Shown here: piece by piece, positions 35,672 to 43,896 of the stretch
How positions within the stretch are numbered: the stretch's first letter is position 1
Layout: each line of letters opens with the position of its first letter
Assembly (NCBI GenBank): GCA_963674685.2
Contig: CAXXWT010000003.1
Span: 992,001 to 1,056,000, forward strand
Direction of reading: 5' to 3'
DNA: 64,000 nucleotides
Source: G963674685 sp963674685
GTDB taxonomy: Bacteria; Lernaellota; Lernaellaia; JACKCT01
Position numbers and translations under genes: made by a program
The notes under the pieces: model-generated
Databases searched by the model: none
Seen by the model: the letters and a program-made list of their open reading frames with translations, nothing else
Told to the model about the DNA's origin: nothing

Positions 35672-38152
35672 TTATTTGTTTTTGTGGATGAAAAGATCCT
35701 GCTCCAAGGGGATAATCCCTTTTTCCGTCGCCAGTTTCTTCCATGCCGCGACTTCCCGACGGTACTCGATGGCCTCCTGGCGCTCTTCTTCGATCTCTTC
35801 CGGATCGATATCAACGGAAAGATGAAACGGGAACTTTTCGTTAGGGCGCATAATGGCCCAGATGATTTCTCCCATATTGGGAATCTGGTCCGGCACATCC
35901 CAGGTCTGTTTCCTGGACCAGTCGGCCAGCGCCGCGTCATCGGCATTGTATTCGATGGGGATGATCCTCTCAATGGCGTCATAAGGCGTGTAATCGGGAG
36001 TCATTGTGAAACAGTCGTACATGGGGGCGACGTTTTTATCGTAATGCGTCAGGGAGGGCAGGCCCAGGATCAATTCCATCGTAAGCCACATGCTCGACAT
36101 GCTGTAAAGAGTATGGCTGGTGTGGCCTTTCGCCCAGGGACTGACAACCAGACCGATGGTTCGGTGCGCGTCGATGTGATCGGCGCCGGACTGCGGATCG
36201 TCCTGCGTGATGAAAATGGCCGTCTCGTTCCAGTATTCGGAATGGGATACGTAGTCGATGAGTTTTCCCAGGCCCGCGTCGTTATCGGCCACGTATGAAG
36301 CAGGCGTGGGCGCGCCGGGGTCGCTTCCGGCGGCGTGGTCGTTATGCAGCGAGAGGTAAATAAAAGGAGGCCAGACTCCCGCCTCCATGTCGCGGATGAT
36401 GATATCCACGCGTTTTTCATCGGAAATGCCCAGGTTCCAGAATCCGTATTGCAGGCTCACGTAAGGATAAAAATCCTCCATGTCGATGAGCGTGTGCACG
36501 ACCTGGCCGTAGGAGCGGAAAGGAATGCCGTTATTGAGAAGATGCCTGAAGATCGAGCCTTTGGATGGCCGCCCCGCCGGTTCTATGCCCGAAGCGGTCA
36601 GCCATCCGGCGTGCTTCACTTCATGGCCCTTTTCGATGTAATCGTTGCACACCATGGCCGTTGCCCACATGTGCCCCATGAGGGAAGCTTCCGTTTCCGA
36701 ATAGAAGTTGTCGCAGTTGGCGAAACGGTTTGCGAGAGAGTGAAGATTTGGCGTGTAGTCCCCGCAAAAGACGCACAATGAGGGATCCGCCTCGGTGCCT
36801 TCCAAGTCGCCCAGAACCTGATCGTAGGTTTTATTTTCTTTCATGATGAAGATAACGCGCTTGATCTGCTGGCTGGGGACGCCGCGCACCGTCGGGATGG
36901 GCGATTCGAAATCCAGGCTGGAATAGAAATTGGCCGTGCGCGCGTTGTTGTCCATAACATCCTGCGTGAGGGCGGCGAAATCGTCGTTGTCGGGCTTGTC
37001 GAAAACACCGATGGTGCCGGACTGGCTTTGCGCGTCGTTGCCCGGGCCGCGTCCTTCGCCTTTGGCGTTGGCGACGTAAACCACGTCGGAAACGGCGTCA
37101 ACGGCCAGCGCCATGGGATACCAACCCGTCGGGATATGTCCCCTGACGGAATTCGTGGCCGTGTCGATGACGGCCAGAGAGTTGAATCCGGAGCAGACGA
37201 CGTATAAATCATCGCCGTAAAGACTCATGTGCGTGGGCATATATCCGTAGTAGTCGTCTCCGCCGGTCAGCAGAATCTCTTCGACGACGGTGTTGATTTG
37301 CGTGTCGATGATGTCGATAACGTCCTCGTCGGAACTGGCCACGTAAAGATTGTCGCCCTTCAAGATCATCCCTTCCGGATTTTTCCCGACGGGAATGTGG
37401 TCCACTATGGAGTCTCCGGCGATATCGATGACCGTGACACTTTCCGACCCCCAGTTGCTGACGTAGGCCGTATTGCCGTCGGCGCTTAAAACAATCTCGT
37501 ACGGATACGTTTCGCAGGTCCAGGAATTCGTGACCGAGCCGTCGCCCAGATCGACGGCGAAAAGCTTGCTGCCATAAGCGGCGGCGATGTAGAGGGCGGT
37601 TTCATCATTGGAAAGCCGGATGCCCATGGGGAAGCCGGATACCGGGATTCGGCGGTTTTCGGTGAGGACTCCGTCGGTTACGTCAAATTCATACACCACG
37701 TTGGCGCCGCCGCCGGAAACCCAAAGCTTGTCGCCGGCCGTATTGAGGGCCATGCCGATAAAAACATCCCTTAAGGAGATTTCCTGCGTGAATTCCAGTG
37801 AAGCCGCATCGAGAACGGCGATTTTCCTGCTTCCCAGGGAAAGGACGTAAACAAAGCGGCCGTCGGGAGAAACGATCATGGTCGTCACGAATCTGGGCGC
37901 TTCGATTTGATTTCCCAGAGGCGTGATCAGGCGTCCGTTGGGGATAATAATGCTCCCGTCGCCGACCGGACCGACAGGAAGATCGGCGTCGTCGTGCGGC
38001 GCCGGGTCATCGGCTCGACCGTCAAGGGAGTTTTGGGTGTCCGAATCGGCTGTATTGTTGGAAAACTTGCTATCGTTATGCGTGTTGCAGGCGCAAAACA
38101 GGCTCAGGCAGCAAAAAACGAGAAGAAGACTGTAATTCAGGCGTTGCGGCAT
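35672..38152 (-). CDS. Surface lipoprotein: YVTN-type beta-propeller fused to a phosphoesterase
   Basis: 826 residues. The lipobox is L-F-C-A-C near residue 22. Residues about 60-390 are propeller repeats with the pattern V-Y-V-L/V-S, D-L-G-D-G-S-V, and D-T-A-T-N-S-V (YVTN/NHL type). After I-K-R-V-I-F-I-M-K-E-N-K-T-Y-D-Q (about 435), the alkaline-phosphatase-fold phosphoesterase domain of PF04185 follows, with D-P-Q-S-G-A-D-H-I-D-A-H and G-L-V-V-S-P-W. Such hydrolases include phospholipase C and acid phosphatases. Divergent from the SprT-like gene. It likely acts on the cell surface on an unknown phosphoester. Confidence 0.85.
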   Translation of the reverse strand: MPQRLNYSLLLVFCCLSLFCACNTHNDSKFSNNTADSDTQNSLDGRADDPAPHDDADLPVGPVGDGSIIIPNGRLITPLGNQIEAPRFVTTMIVSPDGRFVYVLSLGSRKIAVLDAASLEFTQEISLRDVFIGMALNTAGDKLWVSGGGANVVYEFDVTDGVLTENRRIPVSGFPMGIRLSNDETALYIAAAYGSKLFAVDLGDGSVTNSWTCETYPYEIVLSADGNTAYVSNWGSESVTVIDIAGDSIVDHIPVGKNPEGMILKGDNLYVASSDEDVIDIIDTQINTVVEEILLTGGDDYYGYMPTHMSLYGDDLYVVCSGFNSLAVIDTATNSVRGHIPTGWYPMALAVDAVSDVVYVANAKGEGRGPGNDAQSQSGTIGVFDKPDNDDFAALTQDVMDNNARTANFYSSLDFESPIPTVRGVPSQQIKRVIFIMKENKTYDQVLGDLEGTEADPSLCVFCGDYTPNLHSLANRFANCDNFYSETEASLMGHMWATAMVCNDYIEKGHEVKHAGWLTASGIEPAGRPSKGSIFRHLLNNGIPFRSYGQVVHTLIDMEDFYPYVSLQYGFWNLGISDEKRVDIIIRDMEAGVWPPFIYLSLHNDHAAGSDPGAPTPASYVADNDAGLGKLIDYVSHSEYWNETAIFITQDDPQSGADHIDAHRTIGLVVSPWAKGHTSHTLYSMSSMWLTMELILGLPSLTHYDKNVAPMYDCFTMTPDYTPYDAIERIIPIEYNADDAALADWSRKQTWDVPDQIPNMGEIIWAIMRPNEKFPFHLSVDIDPEEIEEERQEAIEYRREVAAWKKLATEKGIIPLEQDLFIHKNK

Positions 38153-38454
38153 GGAAAACTCCCGTGTCGAATACTTTCGTCATTATTAACAGAGGAACTC
38201 ATGGCTTTCAATCAAACAAAGAGCTCGGCGGGACATAATAGGGATTCGAGTGAGGCTTTGCGCCAATGTCCGCCGTATAGCAAAAAATGTGAAAATTCCT
38301 GGTCCGGGTCGTTTGATAACTTGATATGGCGACTGGCTGTGTATAAGATTTTGCGAACGAAATAGAGCCTTAAAAGGCCTGAGTGAATTGCAGAGTCACG
38401 CCCTTTTAAGAGGAAAAGGCTCAAAACCGGATGGCGTACATCCGAAGATAATTC
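38153..38454. other. 302-bp divergent region holding one short reading frame
   Basis: Between the phosphoesterase lipoprotein (-) and the SprT-like gene (+). It holds a 54-codon plus-strand frame at 38201-38365 with a good ribosome-binding site and, further on, A/T-rich runs with GCCTTAAAAGGC. I see no recognised RNA gene and no strong promoter. Confidence 0.5.
38201..38365 (+). CDS. Possible 54-residue small protein
   Basis: ATG at 38201 follows AGAGGAA at a good distance, and the frame runs to TAG at 38363-38365. The sequence is basic and Ser-rich with two Cys (R-Q-C-P-P-Y, K-K-C-E-N) and a C-terminal aromatic/hydrophobic patch. No homology recognised; a frame of this size may be open by chance. 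Promoter-proximal position, unknown function. Confidence 0.3.
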   Translation: MAFNQTKSSAGHNRDSSEALRQCPPYSKKCENSWSGSFDNLIWRLAVYKILRTK

Positions 38455-39300
38455 ATGAAAAGAGTACCCAGGAAAATCAAGGTTCCCGCAAACCAAATCG
38501 AACTGCCGTTTTTTGCGCCTCGCGCACCCAGGATAGAAGAATCGGAAATCCAATCGCGTGAGGTGCGTCTTTCCGGCCTGGCTCTGAAAGAAGAAGCGTT
38601 GAAAATTGCCGCGGGCAGGCCCGTCGTCATTCAATACAACAACAACCGCTCACAGATGATTTCCATGAAGCGACACCTCGACGGCACAATGCACGTGCGC
38701 ATTTCGCGAGTGATGAAAATCGCTTCCGTCGAATCATGGAAAGAACTGGGGCTTTGGATAAAGAATCCCGGGAAAAACAATATCTTCACCAAAGGCACGC
38801 ACAGCGGTGAATTTATACGCTCGCCCAAGGCGGAACTTGTTTTATCGAAAACGAAAGTCAAGCGGGAAAAACCGATCAAATCCTTGGGTCGTAATTTCGA
38901 TCTGAAAACGATTTTCAGCAATTTGAATAGTCTGTATTTCGGCGGTAAATGCGACGCAAAAATCGGCTGGTCGCGCAAGCCCATATCGAAAGCCAGGCAC
39001 AGCATTCAGCTTGGCGCGTATTACGAGGAAGACAACACCATCCTTATCAATCCCGTTTTGGATTGGGAGCAGGTGCCTCTGATGGTCCTGGAAGGCACCA
39101 TGTTTCATGAGATGATTCACTGGCAACTGCGTTTCAGGCAGCACGAGGGAAAGAGGCGGAAACTGCACGACGTGGAATTTAAATCTCAGATGGAAATGTG
39201 GCCGAAAAATGCAAAGTATGAAAAATGGCTTGCGAAAAACGCGGCGATGCTGATCCGCAGAAGGAACTATCTTTCACGCAAAAAGAAACTGGAAACTTAA
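38455..39300 (+). CDS. SprT-like metallopeptidase
   Basis: 281 residues. The zinc motif is H218-E-M-I-H222, and the second element H238-D-V-E241-F completes the SprT-type pattern (helix with HExxH, then H-x2-E-F). The N-terminal 150 residues include R-M-I-S-M-K-R-H-L type repeats that bind something unknown, and W-S-R-K-P-I-S marks the preceding core. Eukaryotic relatives (SPRTN) cleave DNA-protein crosslinks; the bacterial members are uncharacterised. Stand-alone plus-strand unit. Confidence 0.8.
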   Translation: MKRVPRKIKVPANQIELPFFAPRAPRIEESEIQSREVRLSGLALKEEALKIAAGRPVVIQYNNNRSQMISMKRHLDGTMHVRISRVMKIASVESWKELGLWIKNPGKNNIFTKGTHSGEFIRSPKAELVLSKTKVKREKPIKSLGRNFDLKTIFSNLNSLYFGGKCDAKIGWSRKPISKARHSIQLGAYYEEDNTILINPVLDWEQVPLMVLEGTMFHEMIHWQLRFRQHEGKRRKLHDVEFKSQMEMWPKNAKYEKWLAKNAAMLIRRRNYLSRKKKLET

Positions 39301-39321
39301 GCGTTTTAATCCCGAAAACTT

Positions 39322-40080
39322 TTATTTCGACATATTTTCAGGCGCGCGATTGAGAAACAGCGGGTCCGACTTTAATCCGCTTTTATGCAGCCAGAACCTG
39401 CCGAGCGTCTTCAATGTCTCAAGCCCGTACTTGACGGATCGTGTAAAATTGATGCTGGAGGCTTCGGGCATGTAGCGGACGGGCACGGGTATTTCCGCGA
39501 TTTTAAACCCGTGAAAAATCGCCTGGAGCAGAAACTCCGTGTCGAACACGAAGTCGTCGGAATTGGCCTGCCAGTTCAGGGTTTCCAAAACGCGCCGGGA
39601 ATAGCATCGGTATCCGGTGTGGTATTCGGACAGGTTTTGGCCCAGCATGATGTTTTCCGTAATTGTCAAAAACCGATTCGCCACGTATTTCCATATCGGC
39701 ATGCCGCCCTCAAGGGCTTCGGCGCGCGTGCGGATGCGCGTACCGAGCATGATGTCGAAATACCCCTGGGCGACGAACTGGATCATATGCGGGGCGAGGG
39801 CGGAATCGTATTGATAATCGGGATGGATCATGATGACGACGTCCGCGCCGTGCTCCAGGGCCGTTCGATAACAGGTTTTCTGGTTGCCGCCATAGCCCAG
39901 GTTATTATCGTGCCGGATGACGGTCAGGCCCAGGCTTTTTGCCTTTTCATAGGTATTGTCTCTGCTGGCGTCGTCCACGAGGATAATCTCGTCGGCGGCG
40001 CCGTCGGGTATATCCCTGAGCGTCGCTTCAATAGTGGTCTCGGCGTTATACGCCGGCATGACGATAATGGTTTTCGGCAT
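39322..40080 (-). CDS. Family 2 glycosyltransferase (DPM1-like)
   Basis: 252 residues. The GT2 nucleotide-sugar motif is D-D-A-S-R-D-N-T after I-I-L-V-D, with the metal-ligand D-x-D-equivalent I-H-P-D-Y and a later acceptor-binding D-T-E-F-L-L-Q. The length and V-P-V-R-Y-M-P ending are those of dolichyl/polyprenyl-phosphate mannosyltransferase-like enzymes, without the C-terminal membrane helices. It may supply lipid-linked sugars. It follows the MaoC pair by 3 bases on the minus strand. Confidence 0.85.
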   Translation of the reverse strand: MPKTIIVMPAYNAETTIEATLRDIPDGAADEIILVDDASRDNTYEKAKSLGLTVIRHDNNLGYGGNQKTCYRTALEHGADVVIMIHPDYQYDSALAPHMIQFVAQGYFDIMLGTRIRTRAEALEGGMPIWKYVANRFLTITENIMLGQNLSEYHTGYRCYSRRVLETLNWQANSDDFVFDTEFLLQAIFHGFKIAEIPVPVRYMPEASSINFTRSVKYGLETLKTLGRFWLHKSGLKSDPLFLNRAPENMSK

Positions 40081-40083
40081 CTT

Positions 40084-40494
40084 TTATTCGTCGAGCTGAA
40101 GTACGGCAAAAGCGCGTGTGATGACTTCTACGTCGTTTTGATTGGTGGAGACGTACTGCGTTTTGACGATATTGCCGTCGACGGATACGACTTTGGATTT
40201 CGTGGTGATGGCGTCATCGGGATAAACGGGTTTTGAAAACCGCACTTTGATCGATTTCAAACGTGCGGGATCGCCGCCGGCCCAATCCACGTGGGCGCGG
40301 GCCGTGAACGCCATGGTGCACAAACCCTGCAGAATGGCGCCGCCGAGTCCCACCATTTTGGCGAACTCCGAATCGATATGGATGGGATTGAAATCGCCGG
40401 AAGCGCCTGCGTAGTATATCGGCTGGTATTTGCCGACGTTTGATTTCGATTCGAAAACATCTCCAACTTTGACTTCGCTGATTTTTCCCGACAT
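40084..40494 (-). CDS. MaoC-like dehydratase (catalytic hot-dog subunit)
   Basis: 136 residues. The R-hydratase motif is G-D-F-N-P-I-H-I-D, with the catalytic Asp and His. The signature Gly-rich region G-L-G-G-A-I-L-Q-G follows. It lacks only 3 bases from the upstream hot-dog gene, so the two probably make a heterodimer like HadA/HadB and hydrate enoyl-CoA or enoyl-ACP. Related to the thiolase and mce acyl-CoA genes elsewhere in the window by pathway only. Confidence 0.85.
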   Translation of the reverse strand: MSGKISEVKVGDVFESKSNVGKYQPIYYAGASGDFNPIHIDSEFAKMVGLGGAILQGLCTMAFTARAHVDWAGGDPARLKSIKVRFSKPVYPDDAITTKSKVVSVDGNIVKTQYVSTNQNDVEVITRAFAVLQLDE

Positions 40495-40497
40495 GTT

Positions 40498-40929
40498 TCA
40501 ACCCCTGATGACGAAGGTGAAGATCGCTTCCGTGATAAGGCGATCGTTGACTTTGGATTCGACCTTGACGGCGATGATGTCCTTGTCTTCTTTTCGTTCG
40601 ATATGGGCTATCTCCGCTTCGCTGACGACGACATCCCCGGGACGCGCCGGTTCGTGAAAATTGAATTGCTGCTCGCCGTGAACCAGCATGGCGAAATTCA
40701 AGGAAAGCTCCCTGTCGAAAAGCATTTGCCCCATGACATCCTTGGTGTATACGACCGCGAACATCGGCGGAGCCACCACGCCTTTGTTCGGTCCAGCCTC
40801 CGCGGCCTTTTCATCGAGATAAAGGGGATTCGCATCCCCGGTGGCGATGGCGTATTCCTTGATTTTTTCCAGACCGACGACATACTTCACCGGTCCGTAT
40901 TTTTTGCCCAGAAATTTTTGGTCTATCAT
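40498..40929 (-). CDS. FAS1-like (MaoC N-terminal) dehydratase, non-catalytic-type subunit
   Basis: 143 residues of the MaoC_dehydrat_N type. The equivalent motif is G-D-A-N-P-L-Y-L-D, with Tyr in place of the catalytic His, as in HadA/HadC subunits. P-P-M-F-A-V-V and the E-P-A-R-P-G-D-V-V strand are typical. It precedes the catalytic MaoC subunit by 3 bases. Confidence 0.8.
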   Translation of the reverse strand: MIDQKFLGKKYGPVKYVVGLEKIKEYAIATGDANPLYLDEKAAEAGPNKGVVAPPMFAVVYTKDVMGQMLFDRELSLNFAMLVHGEQQFNFHEPARPGDVVVSEAEIAHIERKEDKDIIAVKVESKVNDRLITEAIFTFVIRG

Positions 40930-41003
40930 CCGGCAATCCCCCGAGAACGCATTGGTGAGAAAGCGAATGTATCCCGGATTTTATAATGCGTCAAAGGGGC
41001 GGA

Positions 41004-41744
41004 TTATTTCTTCTTCATTTTCTTTTTCAGTTTGGGGTATTTGGCTAAAAGGCGATTCAGGTTGATCCGCGTGGGGCTGAATGTGGGGTCGATTCGAAGA
41101 GCGTTCTGAAAGGACGCCAAAGCCGCTTCGGCATCGCCCTGCGCCTGCTGGGCAAGGCCGAGATTGTTGTACGCGTCGCGGGCGATGGTCGTCATGGGGC
41201 CGAGTTCGACGGCCTTTTTGTATGCCTTGATGCCGGCTTCTTCATTCCCGAGATTGTCGTCGCAAATCCCCAGATTCAACCAGGCATCCGCGGCTTTGGG
41301 CTCGATTTGGGTAACGATTTCAAATTCGCTGCGAGCCCTTAATAGCTCGTCGCGTCCTTTGAGGTATCGTCGGACATAATTCGTCTCGGGCGAATCGATT
41401 CCGAAATCGCGAATCTCAAGCCGGTTTTTTTCCGCGCCGCGATACAAGTAAATTTTTCCGAGAAGATAATGCGCGTCGGAGTAGCGGGATTCCAGGGAAA
41501 CGGCCTTCTGGCAGTGCAATTCGGCGTTTCGGGAATCGCCGGATTGAAAGGCTTTGATGGCGGCCAGGAAAAATTCGCGGGCCGTTTCCGGTTCTTTTTT
41601 TGGGGCGGCCTCCTCGTCCTTGTCGGGATCGGTGTATTTTTTTTCCGTACTGGCGGCGACGGCGTTAAAAGCCGTAAAAAACACCATGAGAAAAACGATG
41701 AGGCAGATTTCGGACCATGCATATTTTGTGTTTCGCGTTTTCAT
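41004..41744 (-). CDS. Secreted TPR-repeat protein
   Basis: 246 residues. A signal peptide is probable (C-L-I-V-F-L-M-V-F-F-T-A-F-N-A-V-A-A-S). After an acidic/Lys linker come about four TPR units: G-D-S-R-N-A-E-L-H-C-Q-K-A, Y-L-L-G-K-I-Y-L-Y, A-W-L-N-L-G-I-C-D-D-N-L-G and A-Y-N-N-L-G-L-A-Q-Q-A-Q-G-D-A. The tail is Lys-rich. AGGTC precedes the ATG. Such proteins scaffold envelope complexes; partner unknown. No operon neighbours on the same strand within reach. Confidence 0.75.
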   Translation of the reverse strand: MKTRNTKYAWSEICLIVFLMVFFTAFNAVAASTEKKYTDPDKDEEAAPKKEPETAREFFLAAIKAFQSGDSRNAELHCQKAVSLESRYSDAHYLLGKIYLYRGAEKNRLEIRDFGIDSPETNYVRRYLKGRDELLRARSEFEIVTQIEPKAADAWLNLGICDDNLGNEEAGIKAYKKAVELGPMTTIARDAYNNLGLAQQAQGDAEAALASFQNALRIDPTFSPTRINLNRLLAKYPKLKKKMKKK

Positions 41745-41809
41745 GACCTGAATATTTGCAAATTGTCCGTGCCGAGGTCAAGGGAGAAATGAAATCGGAC
41801 CGGATATGA

Positions 41810-41838
41810 TTGACGGGCCGATTCGGCGCTGACAAAAT
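41810..41838 (+). promoter_or_regulatory. Promoter-like pair for the Cys-rich lipoprotein, possibly leaderless
   Basis: TTGACG (41810-41815), a 17-base spacer and CAAAAT (41833-41838). A start site about 7 bases beyond the -10 would fall on the ATG at 41845, and no ribosome-binding site lies before that ATG. Confidence 0.4.
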
Positions 41839-41844
41839 GCAGGC

Positions 41845-42234
41845 ATGATTAGTAAAAGAAAATACGCCTTCCCGATATTGCTTTTCACTCTGGCTCTTTT
41901 TGTTTCATTCTTTTTCCAAACGGCATGCGAGGATGAGGATGATGACGGAGGAGGAGCGGACAAGGGTCTGACGAACGACGTCGGCGATTCCTGTTACGGA
42001 TTATGCAAAGACGATCTGTGGTGTTTCGATTCCAACCTGGCCACGTGCGTGTCCATGCACTGCGTCGGGCAAAGTTCGGGCGATATGTACTGCACGCAGT
42101 TATGCGAAACGGCCGACGGTTGCCCCGACGGATTTGCCTGCGCCCTGGACTGCGAACTGGACTCATCGGGACAGCCTTATTGCGTCAAAGACGAAGATTA
42201 CCAGTGGCTTCAGGTCATCGGGAAGTGTGAATAG
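41845..42234 (+). CDS. Cys-rich secreted lipoprotein
   Basis: 129 residues. The lipobox is F-Q-T-A-C, followed by an acidic linker. The mature part then has 12 further Cys in patterns such as C-Y-G-L-C, C-F-D-S-N-L-A-T-C, M-Y-C-T-Q-L-C and G-C-P-D-G-F-A-C. Even spacing and an even number suggest six disulfides. Such small Cys-rich lipoproteins are common on Myxococcota/Deltaproteobacteria surfaces; function unknown. No ribosome-binding site, see the promoter entry. Confidence 0.65.
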   Translation: MISKRKYAFPILLFTLALFVSFFFQTACEDEDDDGGGADKGLTNDVGDSCYGLCKDDLWCFDSNLATCVSMHCVGQSSGDMYCTQLCETADGCPDGFACALDCELDSSGQPYCVKDEDYQWLQVIGKCE

Positions 42235-42283
42235 TTGATAGCGGCTGGTGGATTGTGATTCATGTGGAAGCGCAGGCTCAACC

Positions 42284-42724
42284 TTAGGGCGTTTCGACGA
42301 CGGTCAGTTCGACTTCCGCAAGTCCCGCGGACACCATGTCCAGTTCCTTCGCCGCGCCATAGGCCAAGTCGATGATCCTCCCGCGGACCGTAGGGCCGCG
42401 ATCGTTGATGCGGACAAGAACCTCTTTGCCGTTGGAAAGATTCCTGACGCGTACAACGGTCCCGAAAGGCAGGGAAGGGTGCGCGGCCGTCAATTTGTGC
42501 ATGTCGAAGACTTCGCCGCTGGATGTTCGGCGCCCGTGATATTTGTCGCCGTACCAGCAGGCCGTCCCTTTTTGTTCCCAACCGATTTTCCTGGGTTTTG
42601 TCTGGAGTTTTTGCGCGCAGGATATCTGGAGGGCGAAAACGGCAAGAAGCGCAAAGATCAATGAATAAGTAAAATTTCCTCTCGACTCGTGAATCAGCCT
42701 GTGCTTAAGTGCGTTTTTCATCAT
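42284..42724 (-). CDS. rlpA: RlpA-like septal ring lytic transglycosylase (lipoprotein)
   Basis: About 146 residues from the ATG at 42724 (a frame from 42811 is open but lacks a signal). The lipobox is L-Q-I-S-C. The double-psi beta-barrel follows: G-T-A-C-W-Y-G-D-K, H-G-R-R-T-S-S-G-E-V-F-D, T-A-A-H-P-S-L-P-F-G-T and R-I-N-D-R-G-P. The catalytic Asp lies in I-I-D-L-A-Y-G-A-A. RlpA cleaves denuded glycan strands at the septum or pole. No SPOR domain is attached; a separate SPOR protein is encoded at 43897-45009. Confidence 0.85.
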   Translation of the reverse strand: MMKNALKHRLIHESRGNFTYSLIFALLAVFALQISCAQKLQTKPRKIGWEQKGTACWYGDKYHGRRTSSGEVFDMHKLTAAHPSLPFGTVVRVRNLSNGKEVLVRINDRGPTVRGRIIDLAYGAAKELDMVSAGLAEVELTVVETP

Positions 42725-42813
42725 GGGAATAAAGTATTCCAACGGCTCGCGGGATGTCAATGAAAATCGGTATATGGAAGTTTCACGCGATTTTGAGATA
42801 AAGGCGTTCATCC

Positions 42814-43854
42814 ATGAAAAGCATCGACGTCAAACGGGCGGTCGTAAAAAAAATTGCGCCTGATTTTTTCCTTGGAAAATTAAACGACAGGCTCAATTGG
42901 GGCCGCGTGAAAACGAACGTTCTTCGCTTTTCCGTTAAAAAATATCGTTTGTCATTGAAGCAGTCCAATAGAAAATCGGCGAAGCCGGGGCAAAACGAAG
43001 ACGTATTGGCTCGAATCAATCCGATGCTGCTTCATGAGGGTCCGGGATTGATCATCAGCAAGGACGTCGTGATGTCCGCGCCTTACTGGGACGCTCCCTG
43101 TTTCACGCAAAGTTCAAGCGGTTTCGTCGATTTAAGCCGTTTGCGCTTGAAGCAGATAAAGCTTGGCGTTGGGAATATGCATTTGAAGGCAACCGGCGTA
43201 AACAAGAAGAAGCTTGGTCCGATTGACATGGCGTTCTTCACGCGGGAATTTGGAAATAAAACACCCGCGGCCACAAACACATTTTCGATAATCGGTCGAA
43301 AAATTCACGAGGTCGCCGTCTCCGTAGGAATTTCAATTCCTCAAAACGGAATAGCTGTCGCCATCAATGCGCCCGCGGGATCGAAAGAAATGCTGACTAT
43401 TAAATCGGGTATGTTGATCGATTATGACTTCCCGCCGATCGATAGGGTGGATGATCGCACGACCGCGTTTCAGGGCCGCGAACATCTTTTGATCGATTCA
43501 GTCTATGCCAAAGGCGAAATCGCCGACGAAGACGGCGATGAAACGCAAGGTTCTCCCGAAGAGGGCCTGGAAAAAATGGCGTATTTGGCCGTGGGGCTGA
43601 CGCCGGATTTCAACGTCATTATCGCATGCCTGTCGCACGATATGAGGCAAACATCGAGCATATTGCCAAAGCGCGTTGTCGCGACGCTGATGAAGGATTT
43701 GGGCTGCGTGAGCGCCATGAGCTCAAGTTGCCGCAGTATTGATATTAAAGTTGCGAAAACCGATTCGGCAAACACACAGGAACAAAAGAGTTCCAACTGG
43801 AAGACGCACGGAAAAAAATCAGCATTTCCTGAAATTTGTGTAATTAAAGCTTAA
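42814..43854 (+). CDS. Hypothetical protein, weak resemblance to phosphodiester-glycosidase (NAGPA) domain
   Basis: 346 residues. No clear signal peptide. Strands V-A-V-S-V-G-I-S-I, L-A-V-G-L-T-P-D-F-N-V-I-I-A and helix P-K-R-V-V-A-T-L-M-K-D-L-G-C-V-S-A-M recall the NAGPA domain (glycine at start, strand, then helix-L-G-C-x-x-A). The catalytic DGG-S region is degenerate (M-S-S-S-C-R), so I treat this as a remote or inactive relative at best. The region before residue 170 and the acidic stretch near 250 are unassigned. A small or no ribosome-binding site precedes the ATG. Confidence 0.45.
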   Translation: MKSIDVKRAVVKKIAPDFFLGKLNDRLNWGRVKTNVLRFSVKKYRLSLKQSNRKSAKPGQNEDVLARINPMLLHEGPGLIISKDVVMSAPYWDAPCFTQSSSGFVDLSRLRLKQIKLGVGNMHLKATGVNKKKLGPIDMAFFTREFGNKTPAATNTFSIIGRKIHEVAVSVGISIPQNGIAVAINAPAGSKEMLTIKSGMLIDYDFPPIDRVDDRTTAFQGREHLLIDSVYAKGEIADEDGDETQGSPEEGLEKMAYLAVGLTPDFNVIIACLSHDMRQTSSILPKRVVATLMKDLGCVSAMSSSCRSIDIKVAKTDSANTQEQKSSNWKTHGKKSAFPEICVIKA

Positions 43855-43896
43855 ACTCTGTACAGTTTTCAGTAAAAAAATTGGAATGCGGCAGTT

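Noticed and set aside
35661..35982. N-terminal extension of the YbjN-like protein
   Set aside because: It runs through the phosphoesterase gene in another frame and is Arg/Ser/Pro-rich; the TTG right after the upstream stop gives a membrane helix near the N-terminus.
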